Shown here: piece by piece, positions 7,738-15,610 of the stretch
How the letters are laid out: each line of letters begins with the position of its first letter
Position numbering within the stretch: the first letter of the stretch is position 1
Assembly (NCBI GenBank): GCA_016209035.1
Contig: JACQWX010000112.1
Span: forward strand, 1 to 38,570
Reading direction: 5' to 3'
Source: Elusimicrobiota bacterium
GTDB taxonomy: Bacteria; Elusimicrobiota; Elusimicrobia; UBA1565; UBA9628
DNA length: 38,570 nt
Notes under the pieces: generated by a model
Told to the model about the DNA's origin: nothing
Databases searched by the model: none
The model's input: the letters and a program-made list of their open reading frames with translations, nothing else
Program-made: the position numbers and the translations under genes

Positions 7738-10106
7738 GGCCGCCTCCCGCCCTGGCCCAGCGCGGCGAGGATCTTCTCCGGCTTGAAGGGCATGTCGTCC
7801 ACGCGCACGCCGACGGCGTTGTAGATCGCGTTGGCGATGGCCCGCGGGGTGCAGGTCAGCACGCCTTCCCCGATGCCGCACGCCCCGTACTCGCCGGCCC
7901 CGCGCCAGACCTCGAGGAGCACCGGCTCGATGTCCGGGATGTCCGCCATGGTGGGGATGGGGTAGTCGATCCAGTTGAAGTTCAGGGGGATCCCGGTCAC
8001 CGGATCGTAGACGATCTCCTCGGTCAAGGACTCCCCGACCGACATGCACTGGCCGCCGATCTGCTGGCCCTCGGCGCCCGAGGGGTACATGACCGTGCCG
8101 CAGTCGTTGACGATGACGAGCTTCACGATGCGGACCTGGCCCGTGCCCGTGTCGACCTCGACCTCGGCGAAGTTGGCCTGGAAGGGGACGCCCGTCTTCT
8201 CGCCCGAAGGCGCCCTGCTCACCGTGACCGCGATGGGCGCCAGGTCCCCCTGCCAGAGCACCTCGGTGAGTCTCCTCTTGACCTGGGGAGCCCCCTTGGC
8301 GAAGATCCAGCCGTCGGCCGCCTCGAGGTCCTCCGGCTCGGCCTTGAGCTCGGGGGCCGCGGCCTCGAGGACCTTGCGCTTGAGCTCAAGGGCCGCGACC
8401 GCGAGCGCCTCGGACTGCAGGAACGAGACCGCGCTGTCCGTCTGCACGGTGTCCTTGAGGCCCGTGTCGGTGTCGACCGTGTTGGAGAAGCTGATATCGG
8501 CCGGGGTCACGCCCAGGAAGCCCAAGGCCTCGGCGCAGCCCAGGACGTTGCAGGTGTTGGAGCCCGTGCCGATCTCGACCGTCGGGGCCTCGAGCATCAC
8601 CGTGCCGTCAGGATTGAGCCTGACGCCGACCTGTATCCGGCCTCGGCGGCCCTCCTGCCACTCCGCGTGCCAGCCGGGGTGGAACGAGAACCCCACGCCG
8701 CTCTTGTACGTTCCCAGGCGCGCGGGTCCCCGTCCGGGTGCATGGCGTTTCTCGGCCCAGCCGATACGCCGAGCCCCCTCGGCCAACACCGCGGAGAGGC
8801 TCTTGTCCGGAGGCGCCGCCCACTGGTGCCCGAAGTTCTTGACCACCAGGTCGATGGGGTCCATGCCCAGCTTCTCGGCCAGGACGTCCACGACGTGCCC
8901 TAGGACGAGGTTGAGCTGGGAATTGCCCACCCCGCGCATCATGCAGGCCGGCAGCATGTTGGTGTAGACCCCGTAGGACTCCATCTTGAGGTTCGGGATG
9001 TGGGCGAAGGCCACCTCCGCGACCTCGGCCGGCGCGAACTTCAGCGCGAACATGGTGTGGTCCGAGTAGGCCCCGGCGTTGCCGATCGACTTGAACCGCA
9101 GGGAGGTGATGGTCCCGTCCCTCAACGCGCCCGCCTTGCCGTGGTAGATGGCCGGCTGGCGCGAGTCGTGGAAGCTCTCCCTGCGGGTGTGCTTGAACTT
9201 GACCGGCCGGCCCGTGCGCTTGGCCAAGAGAGCCGTGAAGAGGAAGAAGGGCTGCTCCCCCGTGTCCCCGCGGCCGAACTGGCCGCCCACGAAGGGGCTG
9301 ATGACCCGCACCTTATTGATGGGCAGGTCCAGCATCTGGCTGATGTGCATGCGCGACTGGTCGGCTTCGTAGGAGTTGGACCAGCAGGTGAGCTTGTCGT
9401 CGTCCCACTTGACGAGGCAGCACCAGCTGTCGAGCGAGCCCTGGGTGGCGTTGTGATAGACCGAGGTCGCCTCCGCCACGACCTCGGCGTGGGCGAAGCC
9501 CTGGTCCACGTCCCCCTTGGTCAGGAACACGTCCGCCCCGCCGACCGGGTCGGCCGGCAGGACGTTGTTCGCCGACACCTCCGGGTGGACGAGCGGCGCG
9601 CCCGGCTCCATGGCCTTGAGGGGATCGAGCACGAAAGGAAGGATCTCCCACTCCACCTTGACGAGCCGCAGGGCCTCCTCCGCGACGGCCTCGGTCTCGG
9701 CGGCCACCACCACCCCCAGGTCGTCCCCGACCCAGTGCGCGGTGTCGCCGAGCACGCGGCGGTCCCGGAAGCGCTTCCACATCATGCGCTCGTAGGACAC
9801 CGTGTCCACGCCGTCCGTCCAGCCCGCGCTGGTGGGCTTCAAGCGGGCCACCTCGGGGTCCAGATAGGTCAGGACCGCGGCGACCCCGGGAAGGCGCTCG
9901 GCTTGGGCGACGTCGAGGTTCTTGATCCGCGCGTGCGGATGGGGACTGTGCAGGACCTTGGCGTAGAGCATGTCGGGGAACCGCGTCTTGTTCGCGAAGT
10001 CGTCCGCGTACACCGCCCGCCCGCTCGCCTTCTCCAGGCCGTCGATCCGCGGCCGGTACTTCCCGATGAACTTGCGCTCCCGGCGGGGCGTGAAGGGCCT
10101 CCTCAT
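7734..10106 (-). CDS. molybdenum hydroxylase large (molybdopterin) subunit
   Basis: Product of 790 residues, the usual size for the xanthine dehydrogenase/aldehyde oxidase large subunit. It binds the molybdenum cofactor and carries out hydroxylation or dehydroxylation of the substrate. Visible features are an N-terminal a/b hammerhead domain (VYADDF, HSPHPHARI), the Mo-binding segments FVGGQFGRG and MRGVGNSQ, a QTDSAVSFLQSEALA segment, and a C-terminal GACGIGEGVLTCTPRAIANAI region. The glutamate of GIGEG is the expected active-site base. Small [2Fe-2S] and FAD subunit genes flank it with ATGA overlaps. Substrate cannot be assigned: a purine, an aldehyde or an aromatic CoA ester are all possible, and the FAD-subunit cysteines lean toward the hydroxybenzoyl-CoA reductase branch. 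Confidence 0.9.
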   Translation of the reverse strand: MRRPFTPRRERKFIGKYRPRIDGLEKASGRAVYADDFANKTRFPDMLYAKVLHSPHPHARIKNLDVAQAERLPGVAAVLTYLDPEVARLKPTSAGWTDGVDTVSYERMMWKRFRDRRVLGDTAHWVGDDLGVVVAAETEAVAEEALRLVKVEWEILPFVLDPLKAMEPGAPLVHPEVSANNVLPADPVGGADVFLTKGDVDQGFAHAEVVAEATSVYHNATQGSLDSWCCLVKWDDDKLTCWSNSYEADQSRMHISQMLDLPINKVRVISPFVGGQFGRGDTGEQPFFLFTALLAKRTGRPVKFKHTRRESFHDSRQPAIYHGKAGALRDGTITSLRFKSIGNAGAYSDHTMFALKFAPAEVAEVAFAHIPNLKMESYGVYTNMLPACMMRGVGNSQLNLVLGHVVDVLAEKLGMDPIDLVVKNFGHQWAAPPDKSLSAVLAEGARRIGWAEKRHAPGRGPARLGTYKSGVGFSFHPGWHAEWQEGRRGRIQVGVRLNPDGTVMLEAPTVEIGTGSNTCNVLGCAEALGFLGVTPADISFSNTVDTDTGLKDTVQTDSAVSFLQSEALAVAALELKRKVLEAAAPELKAEPEDLEAADGWIFAKGAPQVKRRLTEVLWQGDLAPIAVTVSRAPSGEKTGVPFQANFAEVEVDTGTGQVRIVKLVIVNDCGTVMYPSGAEGQQIGGQCMSVGESLTEEIVYDPVTGIPLNFNWIDYPIPTMADIPDIEPVLLEVWRGAGEYGACGIGEGVLTCTPRAIANAIYNAVGVRVDDMPFKPEKILAALGQGGRRP

Positions 10107-10723
10107 CGCGCGCCTCCCGTTTTGCGCGACGCCCCCTCCGGCGAGCGGAGAACGCCGTCCGCCTTCGGGGACGACGCGTCCTGACGCGACGCGTGCCAGA
10201 CCGCCCGGGCGATGCCCGCGTAGCATCCGCAGCGGCAGATGTTCCCGGAGAGACCATCCTTGATCTCGTCCGGGGTCGGGGCGGGGTTCTCGTCGAGGAG
10301 CGCGCGGGAAGCCATCACGAAGCCCGGCGTGCAGTAGCCGCACTGGAGGGCCGTGCCGTAGCCGGGCTCGCACTGCTGGGCGAAGGCCCTGATGACGGGG
10401 TCGTCCTTGGGGAGGCCCTCGATGGTCAGCACCGAACGGCCGTCGGCTTCGACCGCGAGCGTCATGCAAGAGAGCACGGCCTTGCCGTCCAGGATCACCG
10501 TGCAGGCCCCGCACGCGCCTTCGTCGCACGAGAGCTTCAAGCCCGTCAGCCCCAAGCGCTCCCGGAGCAGGTGCGAGAGCGTCTCCGAGGCTTCCACCCC
10601 CGCGCCTTCGGCGCAGGCCGCGAACTCATGCCAGACGCCGTTGACGCGGATCTTGATCCTCTCCGGCTGCCCCGAAGCCCGCCTCCCCCCGGCCTTGCCC
10701 GCCGCTCCTCGCGCCTTCGCCAT
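10103..10723 (-). CDS. molybdenum hydroxylase small subunit, two [2Fe-2S] clusters
   Basis: Product of 206 residues that passes electrons between the Mo centre and FAD. A plant-type ferredoxin domain has C66, C71, C74 and C86 (CDEGACGAC...C). A helical second domain has C128, C131, C163 and C165 (CGYCTPG...ICRC). The second motif ends CRCGCY rather than the common CRCTGY, adding a Cys at 167. The N-terminus (first 20 residues) and the C-terminus (last 35) are basic or low-complexity extensions. The start is supported by GGAGGGG about seven bases upstream. It is the first gene of the leftward operon; a TATCAT box at 10769-10764 on this strand is a possible -10 element. Confidence 0.92.
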   Translation of the reverse strand: MAKARGAAGKAGGRRASGQPERIKIRVNGVWHEFAACAEGAGVEASETLSHLLRERLGLTGLKLSCDEGACGACTVILDGKAVLSCMTLAVEADGRSVLTIEGLPKDDPVIRAFAQQCEPGYGTALQCGYCTPGFVMASRALLDENPAPTPDEIKDGLSGNICRCGCYAGIARAVWHASRQDASSPKADGVLRSPEGASRKTGGAR

Positions 10724-10789
10724 CGCATCCCCTCCGAGCCTTTCCGTTCCGCGCCGACACGGTATGATACATTTTGTTCGGGCCTAGGG

Positions 10790-10819
10790 TTGACCCGGCG
10801 CGGCCAAGGTCGCTAGACT
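10790..10819 (+). promoter_or_regulatory. predicted sigma70-type promoter for xdhC, probably leaderless
   Basis: TTGACC at 10790-10795 and TAGACT at 10814-10819 are separated by 18 bases. The ATG of xdhC is at 10826, six bases after the -10 box, where transcription would begin. No Shine-Dalgarno lies between them, so the mRNA probably starts at or next to the start codon. Confidence 0.5.
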
Positions 10820-10825
10820 CTCCCC

Positions 10826-11614
10826 ATGAACGAGAACGTCACCAAGCTCTTCTGCGAGGCCATGGAAGCGGGCAGGTCCGCGGCCCTGGCCACCGTGGTC
10901 TCTTCCTCGGGCAGCACGCCTCGCGACGCGGGCGCGAAGATGATCGTCTACGAGGACGGCGGCTTCGCCGGCACCGTGGGCGGCGGCAAGCTCGAAGCCC
11001 TCGTCATGAAGGACTCTCTCGCCGCACTCAAGGCCGAAGAGGGCCTCAAGGTCGTCTACGACCTCAAGCCGGAAGGCACGGGCATGATCTGCCGCGGCCG
11101 CGTCGAGGTCTTCATCGAGGTCCACGCGCGGGCCCTGCAGGTCCTCATCCTGGGAGCCGGCCATGTGGGAGAGGCGGTCGCGGCCGTGTGCGCCACCGCC
11201 GGGCTTGCCACCATCGCGGCGGACGACCGGCCGGAGTTCGCCAACCAGGAACGCTTCCCCCGCAGCCGCGTCATCCTGGCCGACCCGCGCCGGGCCGTGG
11301 TCAAGGCGGGCGTGGACGCCAAGACCTTCGTCGTCATCGTCACCCGGGGCCACGAGCTCGACCGGGAATGCCTCGAGGCCGCTCTCAAGACGCCGGCCCG
11401 CTACATCGGCATGATCGGCAGCAAGAACAAGGTCGCCGAGACCGTGAGGGCCGCCCGCCGCAGGCTCCCCAAGGCGGACTTCTCCAGGGTCTACTCGCCC
11501 GTCGGCCTGGACCTGGGCGGCAAATCCCCGGGAGAGATCGCGGTCTCCATCGTGGCCGAGATCCTGAAGGTCCACTATGGGAGGTCCGGCAACCCCATGA
11601 GGCTGCCGAGCTGA
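10826..11614 (+). CDS. xdhC: XdhC-family molybdenum cofactor maturation protein
   Basis: Product of 262 residues. XdhC/CoxI proteins bind molybdenum cofactor, promote its sulfuration and deliver it to xanthine-dehydrogenase-type enzymes. The N-terminal domain carries GSTPRDAGAKM (29-39) and GTVGGGKLEA (49-58). A GMICRGRVEVFIE segment (86-98) stands where GMxCGG is usual. The C-terminal half is a Rossmann domain (GAGHVGEAV, 110-118) with the late motifs YIGMIGSKNK and SPVGLDLGGKSPGEIAVSI. The gene is divergent from the Mo-enzyme operon and about 100 bp from it, so the pair is probably co-regulated. The following MoaD/ThiS gene is four bases downstream. Confidence 0.92.
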   Translation: MNENVTKLFCEAMEAGRSAALATVVSSSGSTPRDAGAKMIVYEDGGFAGTVGGGKLEALVMKDSLAALKAEEGLKVVYDLKPEGTGMICRGRVEVFIEVHARALQVLILGAGHVGEAVAAVCATAGLATIAADDRPEFANQERFPRSRVILADPRRAVVKAGVDAKTFVVIVTRGHELDRECLEAALKTPARYIGMIGSKNKVAETVRAARRRLPKADFSRVYSPVGLDLGGKSPGEIAVSIVAEILKVHYGRSGNPMRLPS

Positions 11615-11618
11615 AACC

Positions 11619-11843
11619 ATGAAGGTCCGGGTCAGGCTGATCGGGCAGTTCATGGAGCGGTTCGGCTTCGGCGAAAAGGAGCTGAAGGTCCCCTCTCCCT
11701 GCACGACCGCCTGCTTGGTCAGCAGGCTCGGGATGGAGGGTCTGGACTTGGTCGTCACCAGGAACGGCCTCCCCTTGAGCCCCTCGGACAAGCTTGGAGA
11801 CGACGACCGGGTGGTGATCGCTCCGATCTTCTCCGGGGGCTAG
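11619..11843 (+). CDS. MoaD/ThiS-like sulfur carrier protein
   Basis: Product of 74 residues with a beta-grasp pattern and the C-terminal Gly-Gly (FSGG) that is adenylated and thiocarboxylated in MoaD and ThiS. It starts four bases after xdhC and is surely co-transcribed. Beside molybdenum-enzyme genes a role in making the molybdopterin dithiolene is the best guess, but ThiS-like or other sulfur-relay roles cannot be excluded by sequence alone. Confidence 0.82.
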   Translation: MKVRVRLIGQFMERFGFGEKELKVPSPCTTACLVSRLGMEGLDLVVTRNGLPLSPSDKLGDDDRVVIAPIFSGG

Positions 11844-11852
11844 GACGGCCCA

Positions 11853-11880
11853 TTGACATCCGCGGAATCGGGGCTACACT
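11853..11880 (+). promoter_or_regulatory. predicted sigma70-type promoter for the caspase-like gene, probably leaderless
   Basis: A perfect -35 hexamer TTGACA (11853-11858), a 16-base spacer and TACACT (11875-11880). The ATG at 11888 lies seven bases after the -10 box, with no Shine-Dalgarno. It repeats the geometry seen at xdhC. Confidence 0.6.
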
Positions 11881-11887
11881 ATTGGGC

Positions 11888-13147
11888 ATGAGGCGCTTGG
11901 AGCTCGGCTGGGCATCCTTTTTGCGCGTCTTGCCCGCTGTCCTGCTGTGGCCGGGGACGGCCGGAGCGGCCGGCGACGCCACGACCCTGCTTGAGGAGGC
12001 CAGAGCCGGGACCGCCTCGGCCCGCGCCTCCAAGGCGGGAGACTCCCCCGCGCCCGCCTCGAACCCAGGGGATTCCATTTGGGTCTTCATCGTGAGCGTC
12101 CTCGAGTGGCAGGACGCCGAGAGCTTCGCTCCTTTTCCCAAACAGGGCAGGCGCGACGATCTGCTGGCCCGGTTCTTCCTGGAGGACAAGAAGGTGCCCG
12201 AGGACCATGTGGTCCGGCTCCAGGACGCCGAGGCCACGCTCAAGGCCGTGAAAGGCAGGTTCTCGAGGCTTCTCAAGCGGAGCCGCAGGGGCGATACCCT
12301 GTTCTTCTACTACGCGGGCCACGGAGCCCGCAGAGAGCCCGGGGTCACGTCCTTCGTGCCTTTCGACGCCTCGGGTTCGAATATCCCAGGGACCGGCTGG
12401 GCCGTTCCGGACATCATCAAGGGAATCGAAACGAGCTTCAAGGGCGCTTCCGCCATCCTGGCTGCGGATGCCTGCCACTCGGGCGGACTCTGCGCCGCGG
12501 CCCGGGCGAGGGGCGGGCGGGTGTCCTACGCATGCCTTGCCTCGGCGCAGTCGAGCTCGTCCTCCACCGGCGAGTGGACCTTCACCGATTCGCTCCTGCG
12601 CGGATTGACCGGCAGCTCCAGGCCCGACGCGGACGCAGACGGCCGCACCACCTTCGGAGAGCTGGCGTCCCATATCGAGTCCGAGATGGCGTTCGCGGAG
12701 AGCCAGTTGTCCGCCTCCGCGGTGACCGGGAGCCTCGACGCAGGACTGAAGATCGCGGACGTCTCCTACGCCGACCACGGTCCCCCGAGGGCCCTGGTCC
12801 GGTGGAAAGACGGCGTCGACTACCGGGCCACGGTGCTCGGAGCGTGCTCCGGGGAGGAAGGCAAGCCCGGCCTCAAGGTCCATTACGCCGGGTACAAGGA
12901 TTCCGCGGACGAGTGCGTCGGCCAGGAGACGGTCGGCCCCTTCGTGGAGCCCGACCGCGAGCATGCCGACGGCTCCGTCGTGTACGCCTCCTGGGACGGC
13001 CTATGGTACAAGGCCTCGGTCAAGGGCTGCAAGCTGGGCCTCTACCACGTCCGCTACGACGGCTGGTCGGCCTATTGGGACGAGTGGGTCCCTCCCTCGC
13101 GCCTGCGGGCCTCGGCGCCATGCTCGCCGCCGCCCTGCAAGCCCTAA
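11888..13147 (+). CDS. exported caspase-like (C14) protein with two Tudor-like repeats
   Basis: Product of 419 residues. Residues 1-29 are a signal peptide ending in AGA-A. After a short Ala/Ser/Pro linker, residues about 64-290 form a caspase/metacaspase fold: His145 in YYAGHGA and Cys196 in AADACHSGG make the catalytic dyad, and an acidic segment (DADADGRTTFGEL) follows. The last 115 residues hold two related units at about 303-345 and 364-407. Each has W-x-D/G, a charged beta strand and H-Y-A-G-Y or R-Y-D-G-W, as in Tudor-knot/agenet folds; the second ends YWDEWVPPSRLR, typical of that group. The start at 11888 is chosen over a TTG two codons earlier because of the promoter position. Substrate and role are unknown; export makes a cell-envelope job more likely than cell-death signalling. 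Confidence 0.82.
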   Translation: MRRLELGWASFLRVLPAVLLWPGTAGAAGDATTLLEEARAGTASARASKAGDSPAPASNPGDSIWVFIVSVLEWQDAESFAPFPKQGRRDDLLARFFLEDKKVPEDHVVRLQDAEATLKAVKGRFSRLLKRSRRGDTLFFYYAGHGARREPGVTSFVPFDASGSNIPGTGWAVPDIIKGIETSFKGASAILAADACHSGGLCAAARARGGRVSYACLASAQSSSSSTGEWTFTDSLLRGLTGSSRPDADADGRTTFGELASHIESEMAFAESQLSASAVTGSLDAGLKIADVSYADHGPPRALVRWKDGVDYRATVLGACSGEEGKPGLKVHYAGYKDSADECVGQETVGPFVEPDREHADGSVVYASWDGLWYKASVKGCKLGLYHVRYDGWSAYWDEWVPPSRLRASAPCSPPPCKP

Positions 13148-13188
13148 GAGGTCCTTTCACGCCCTTCCTGGCCAAGCGGCCTATCCAG

Positions 13189-13194
13189 TACAAT
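13189..13194 (+). promoter_or_regulatory. possible -10 box before the NTPase/ECF cluster
   Basis: TACAAT lies eight bases before the GTG at 13202. No good -35 hexamer is visible. AGGAGG (13195-13200) follows directly; it sits too close to the GTG but at usable distance for a TTG at 13205. Confidence 0.35.
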
Positions 13195-13201
13195 AGGAGG
13201 G

Positions 13202-13687
13202 GTGTTGATCCTGCTCACGGGCTCGCTTGACTGCGGCAAGACGACCTTCTGCCGCGAATTCGCCCGGACCCTGCGCGAGCGGGGGATTTCCACGGGCGGA
13301 ATACTCTCCCCGGCCAGCCTGCGCGGGGGGTCGAAATCCGTCTACAGCGTGGAGAGCGTCCGCTCCGGAAGGAGACGGCATCTGCTCGATATCGGCCCCT
13401 CGGGCCCGGTCCTGGACAAGAAGGGCTTCGCTTTCGGCAACCGCGTGCTCGCGGCGGCCCGGGCCTGCCGGGCCGTCATCGTGGACGAGTTCGGTCCCAT
13501 CGAGCTCTCGGGCCGCGGGTTCGCCGCGAAAGTGGCGTCCTTGTCGCGTGCCAAGGGCCCGACCCTTTTCGTGGTGGTGCGCAAGTCGCTCGTCGGACGC
13601 GCGCGCCTGGCCTTGGGCGCCCGGATGGTGTTCGACCTGGAGCGCGAGTCCGATAGGAGGAGAATCCTCGGATGGCGGCCGGCCTGA
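13202..13687 (+). CDS. THEP1-type nucleoside-triphosphatase
   Basis: Product of 161 residues, about the usual size for the THEP1/NTPase_1 family, P-loop proteins with weak NTPase activity. Walker A is GSLDCGKTT (7-15). The Walker B-like segment VIVDEFGPIEL (about 92-102) is characteristic of the family. The start is GTG, with a TTG one codon later as an alternative. The gene overlaps the ECF ATPase gene by 16 bases, so it is probably part of the transporter operon and may process or sense the transported compound. No regulator is visible. Confidence 0.85.
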   Translation: MLILLTGSLDCGKTTFCREFARTLRERGISTGGILSPASLRGGSKSVYSVESVRSGRRRHLLDIGPSGPVLDKKGFAFGNRVLAAARACRAVIVDEFGPIELSGRGFAAKVASLSRAKGPTLFVVVRKSLVGRARLALGARMVFDLERESDRRRILGWRPA

Positions 13688-15033
13688 GCCTGCGGGGATT
13701 CGGCGTCCGCTACCCAGGCGGACCCTGGCTTTTCGAGGACCTGAGCTTCGACCTGGCCCCGGGCGAATGCGCCGGAATCCTGGGAGGCAACGGCTGCGGC
13801 AAGAGCACCCTCATCCGCGCCTTGGCCGGCTTGGTCGGCCGGTTCGTCGCCGGCGAGACCGCCGGGACCGCGCTCTGGGACGGCCGCGGCGTCTCGGACC
13901 TCGACGAACGGCCCGCCACCGTCCTGCAGGAGGCGGACCGCCAGCTCCTCTGCGACGGCGTGGCCGAGGAGTTGGACTTCTTCCTGCGCCATTCGCGGGC
14001 CTCGTCCCATTCCCATCACTCACAGGAAGGGACTGTCCCGCAAGGCGGGACGACCGCGGGCTCGCCCGAAGTCCTCGCCCGCTCCATGGGCATCTCGGAC
14101 ATCCTGGACCGGAAGGTCCACCGGCTCTCGAGCGGCGAGAAGCAGCGCTTCGTGCTCGCGGCAGCGCTGGCCTTCGGCCAGGCCTCCCATGGTCAAGGCA
14201 GGCTGGTCCTGCTCGACGAGCCTTCTTCGATCCTGGACGCGCAGGGCCGGGGTCTCCTGCGAGAGGCCGTCCTGTCGTTGAAAGCCCGAGGCTCGGCCGT
14301 GGTCCTGGCCGGCCACGAGTTCGGCGGGTTGGACGGCGTCGTGGACCGCTGGGTGCGGCTGGGCGAGCCTGAGCCCGCCGGGACCGAGGAAGCGGCCCAG
14401 GGAACCGGAAGTTCCGCCCCCCTCTTCATGGTCTCGGACCTCGCCGCCGACAACGAGGCCGGGGTTCGGGTCTTCTCCGGCAAGAGCCTGGAGGTGCGCA
14501 AGGGCGAGACCCTGGGGCTCTCGGGGCCCAACGGCTGCGGCAAGAGCACCTTCGCAAAGGCCGTCTCCGGCATGATCGCCCCCGCGGGGGGCCGGGCCTA
14601 CTTCGTGGACGACCACCAGGCCCCGGGACCGTGCGGCCGAGCGGTTGGGCTCGTGCTCCAGAACCCCTACCACCATTTCCTGCACCGCACGCTGCGGCGC
14701 AACCTCGCGCGCTCGGTCCGGCGCGCCGGGGCCCTCCCTTGCGTGACGCTCGACGAGGGGATCTCGGCCCTGGGGCTAGGCCCCCTGCTCGACCGCGACG
14801 CCGAGACTCTGAGCTTCGGCGAGGCCCAGAAGGCCGCCATCCTGGGCGAGATCCTGACCGGCCCCAGGCTCCTGGTGGTGGACGAGCCCCTCGTGGGCAT
14901 GGACGGGAGCTCCACGGCCGGGCTGCGCAAGGTCTTCGGCGCGTTCACGCGCCAGGGCGCCGGCATCATCGTCATCTCGCACATCTCGGAGTTCCTCGGC
15001 AGGTTCTGCGGGAGGCGCCATGCCTTCGCCTGA
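13672..15033 (+). CDS. ECF transporter ATPase, two ABC domains in one chain
   Basis: Product of 453 residues with two complete ATP-binding cassettes. The first has Walker A GGNGCGKST (38-46), signature LSSGEKQ (152-158) and Walker B VLLDEP (179-184). The second has GPNGCGKST (285-293), LSFGEAQ (380-386) and LVVDEP (401-406). Tandem cassettes with no membrane segments, followed by two small membrane proteins, are the pattern of energy-coupling-factor importers (EcfA1-EcfA2 fused). A His/Ser-rich insertion (SSHSHHSQ, about 111-118) lies in the first cassette. The downstream S-like gene overlaps by 14 bases. Confidence 0.9.
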   Translation: MAAGLSLRGFGVRYPGGPWLFEDLSFDLAPGECAGILGGNGCGKSTLIRALAGLVGRFVAGETAGTALWDGRGVSDLDERPATVLQEADRQLLCDGVAEELDFFLRHSRASSHSHHSQEGTVPQGGTTAGSPEVLARSMGISDILDRKVHRLSSGEKQRFVLAAALAFGQASHGQGRLVLLDEPSSILDAQGRGLLREAVLSLKARGSAVVLAGHEFGGLDGVVDRWVRLGEPEPAGTEEAAQGTGSSAPLFMVSDLAADNEAGVRVFSGKSLEVRKGETLGLSGPNGCGKSTFAKAVSGMIAPAGGRAYFVDDHQAPGPCGRAVGLVLQNPYHHFLHRTLRRNLARSVRRAGALPCVTLDEGISALGLGPLLDRDAETLSFGEAQKAAILGEILTGPRLLVVDEPLVGMDGSSTAGLRKVFGAFTRQGAGIIVISHISEFLGRFCGRRHAFA

Positions 15034-15610
15034 GTTCGAGCGCATCCGTCTGCTCGTGTTCACCACGGTGTTCGGGTCGCTCTGGGGAGTCGCGGAGCTG
15101 CTCCTGGGGACCTGGCTCCACTTGGCGCGTTTCCCCTTCCGCGGGGCCATGATGGCCGGCATCGGCGCGGTCCTGCTCTGCGCGACCAGGGTCTATGCCG
15201 ACCGCCGCGGCGCGACCTTCATGACCGGCGTCGTGGCCGCGGCCTTCAAGGTCTTCTCCATGGGGGGCTTGCGGTTCGGGCCCGTCTTCGCCATCCTCAT
15301 CGAGGCGGCTTTAGTCGAGGCCGTGCTCTCCGTGTTCGGCCGCGGCGGACCGCAGTTCATGGCCGCGTGCGTGGTCGCGTGCTTCGAGGGCGTGCCCCAT
15401 TTCTTCGTGTCCAGCTGGCTCTTGTACGGCAAGGGGATCTTCGACACCTACCTGGAGGTCGTCAAGCGGATGCAGGAGTTCTTCCGGCTGCCCGACGGGC
15501 TCTGGATGTGGGTCCTGGCGCTGTGGGCGGCCGGCCATCTCGCGGTCGGCCTCGTCGCCGGAGCGGCCGCGGTCGCGGTGGCCGGGCAAGCGGGGTCCGA
15601 CCATGCCTAG
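15020..15610 (+). CDS. ECF transporter substrate-binding (S-like) membrane protein
   Basis: Product of 196 residues with about five or six hydrophobic helices. Size, position between the double ATPase and a T-like protein, and hydrophobicity fit an ECF S component, which decides substrate specificity. I recognise no known S family such as BioY, ThiT or RibU, so the vitamin or metal imported is unknown. GGGAGG precedes the ATG. It overlaps both neighbours (14 bases with the ATPase, 8 with the T-like gene). Confidence 0.72.
   Translation: MPSPEFERIRLLVFTTVFGSLWGVAELLLGTWLHLARFPFRGAMMAGIGAVLLCATRVYADRRGATFMTGVVAAAFKVFSMGGLRFGPVFAILIEAALVEAVLSVFGRGGPQFMAACVVACFEGVPHFFVSSWLLYGKGIFDTYLEVVKRMQEFFRLPDGLWMWVLALWAAGHLAVGLVAGAAAVAVAGQAGSDHA

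Noticed and set aside
6157-7824. A plus-strand frame of about 555 codons opposite the FAD-subunit gene.
   Set aside because: The composition is an antisense shadow with no recognisable domain, whereas the opposite strand encodes clear enzyme motifs.
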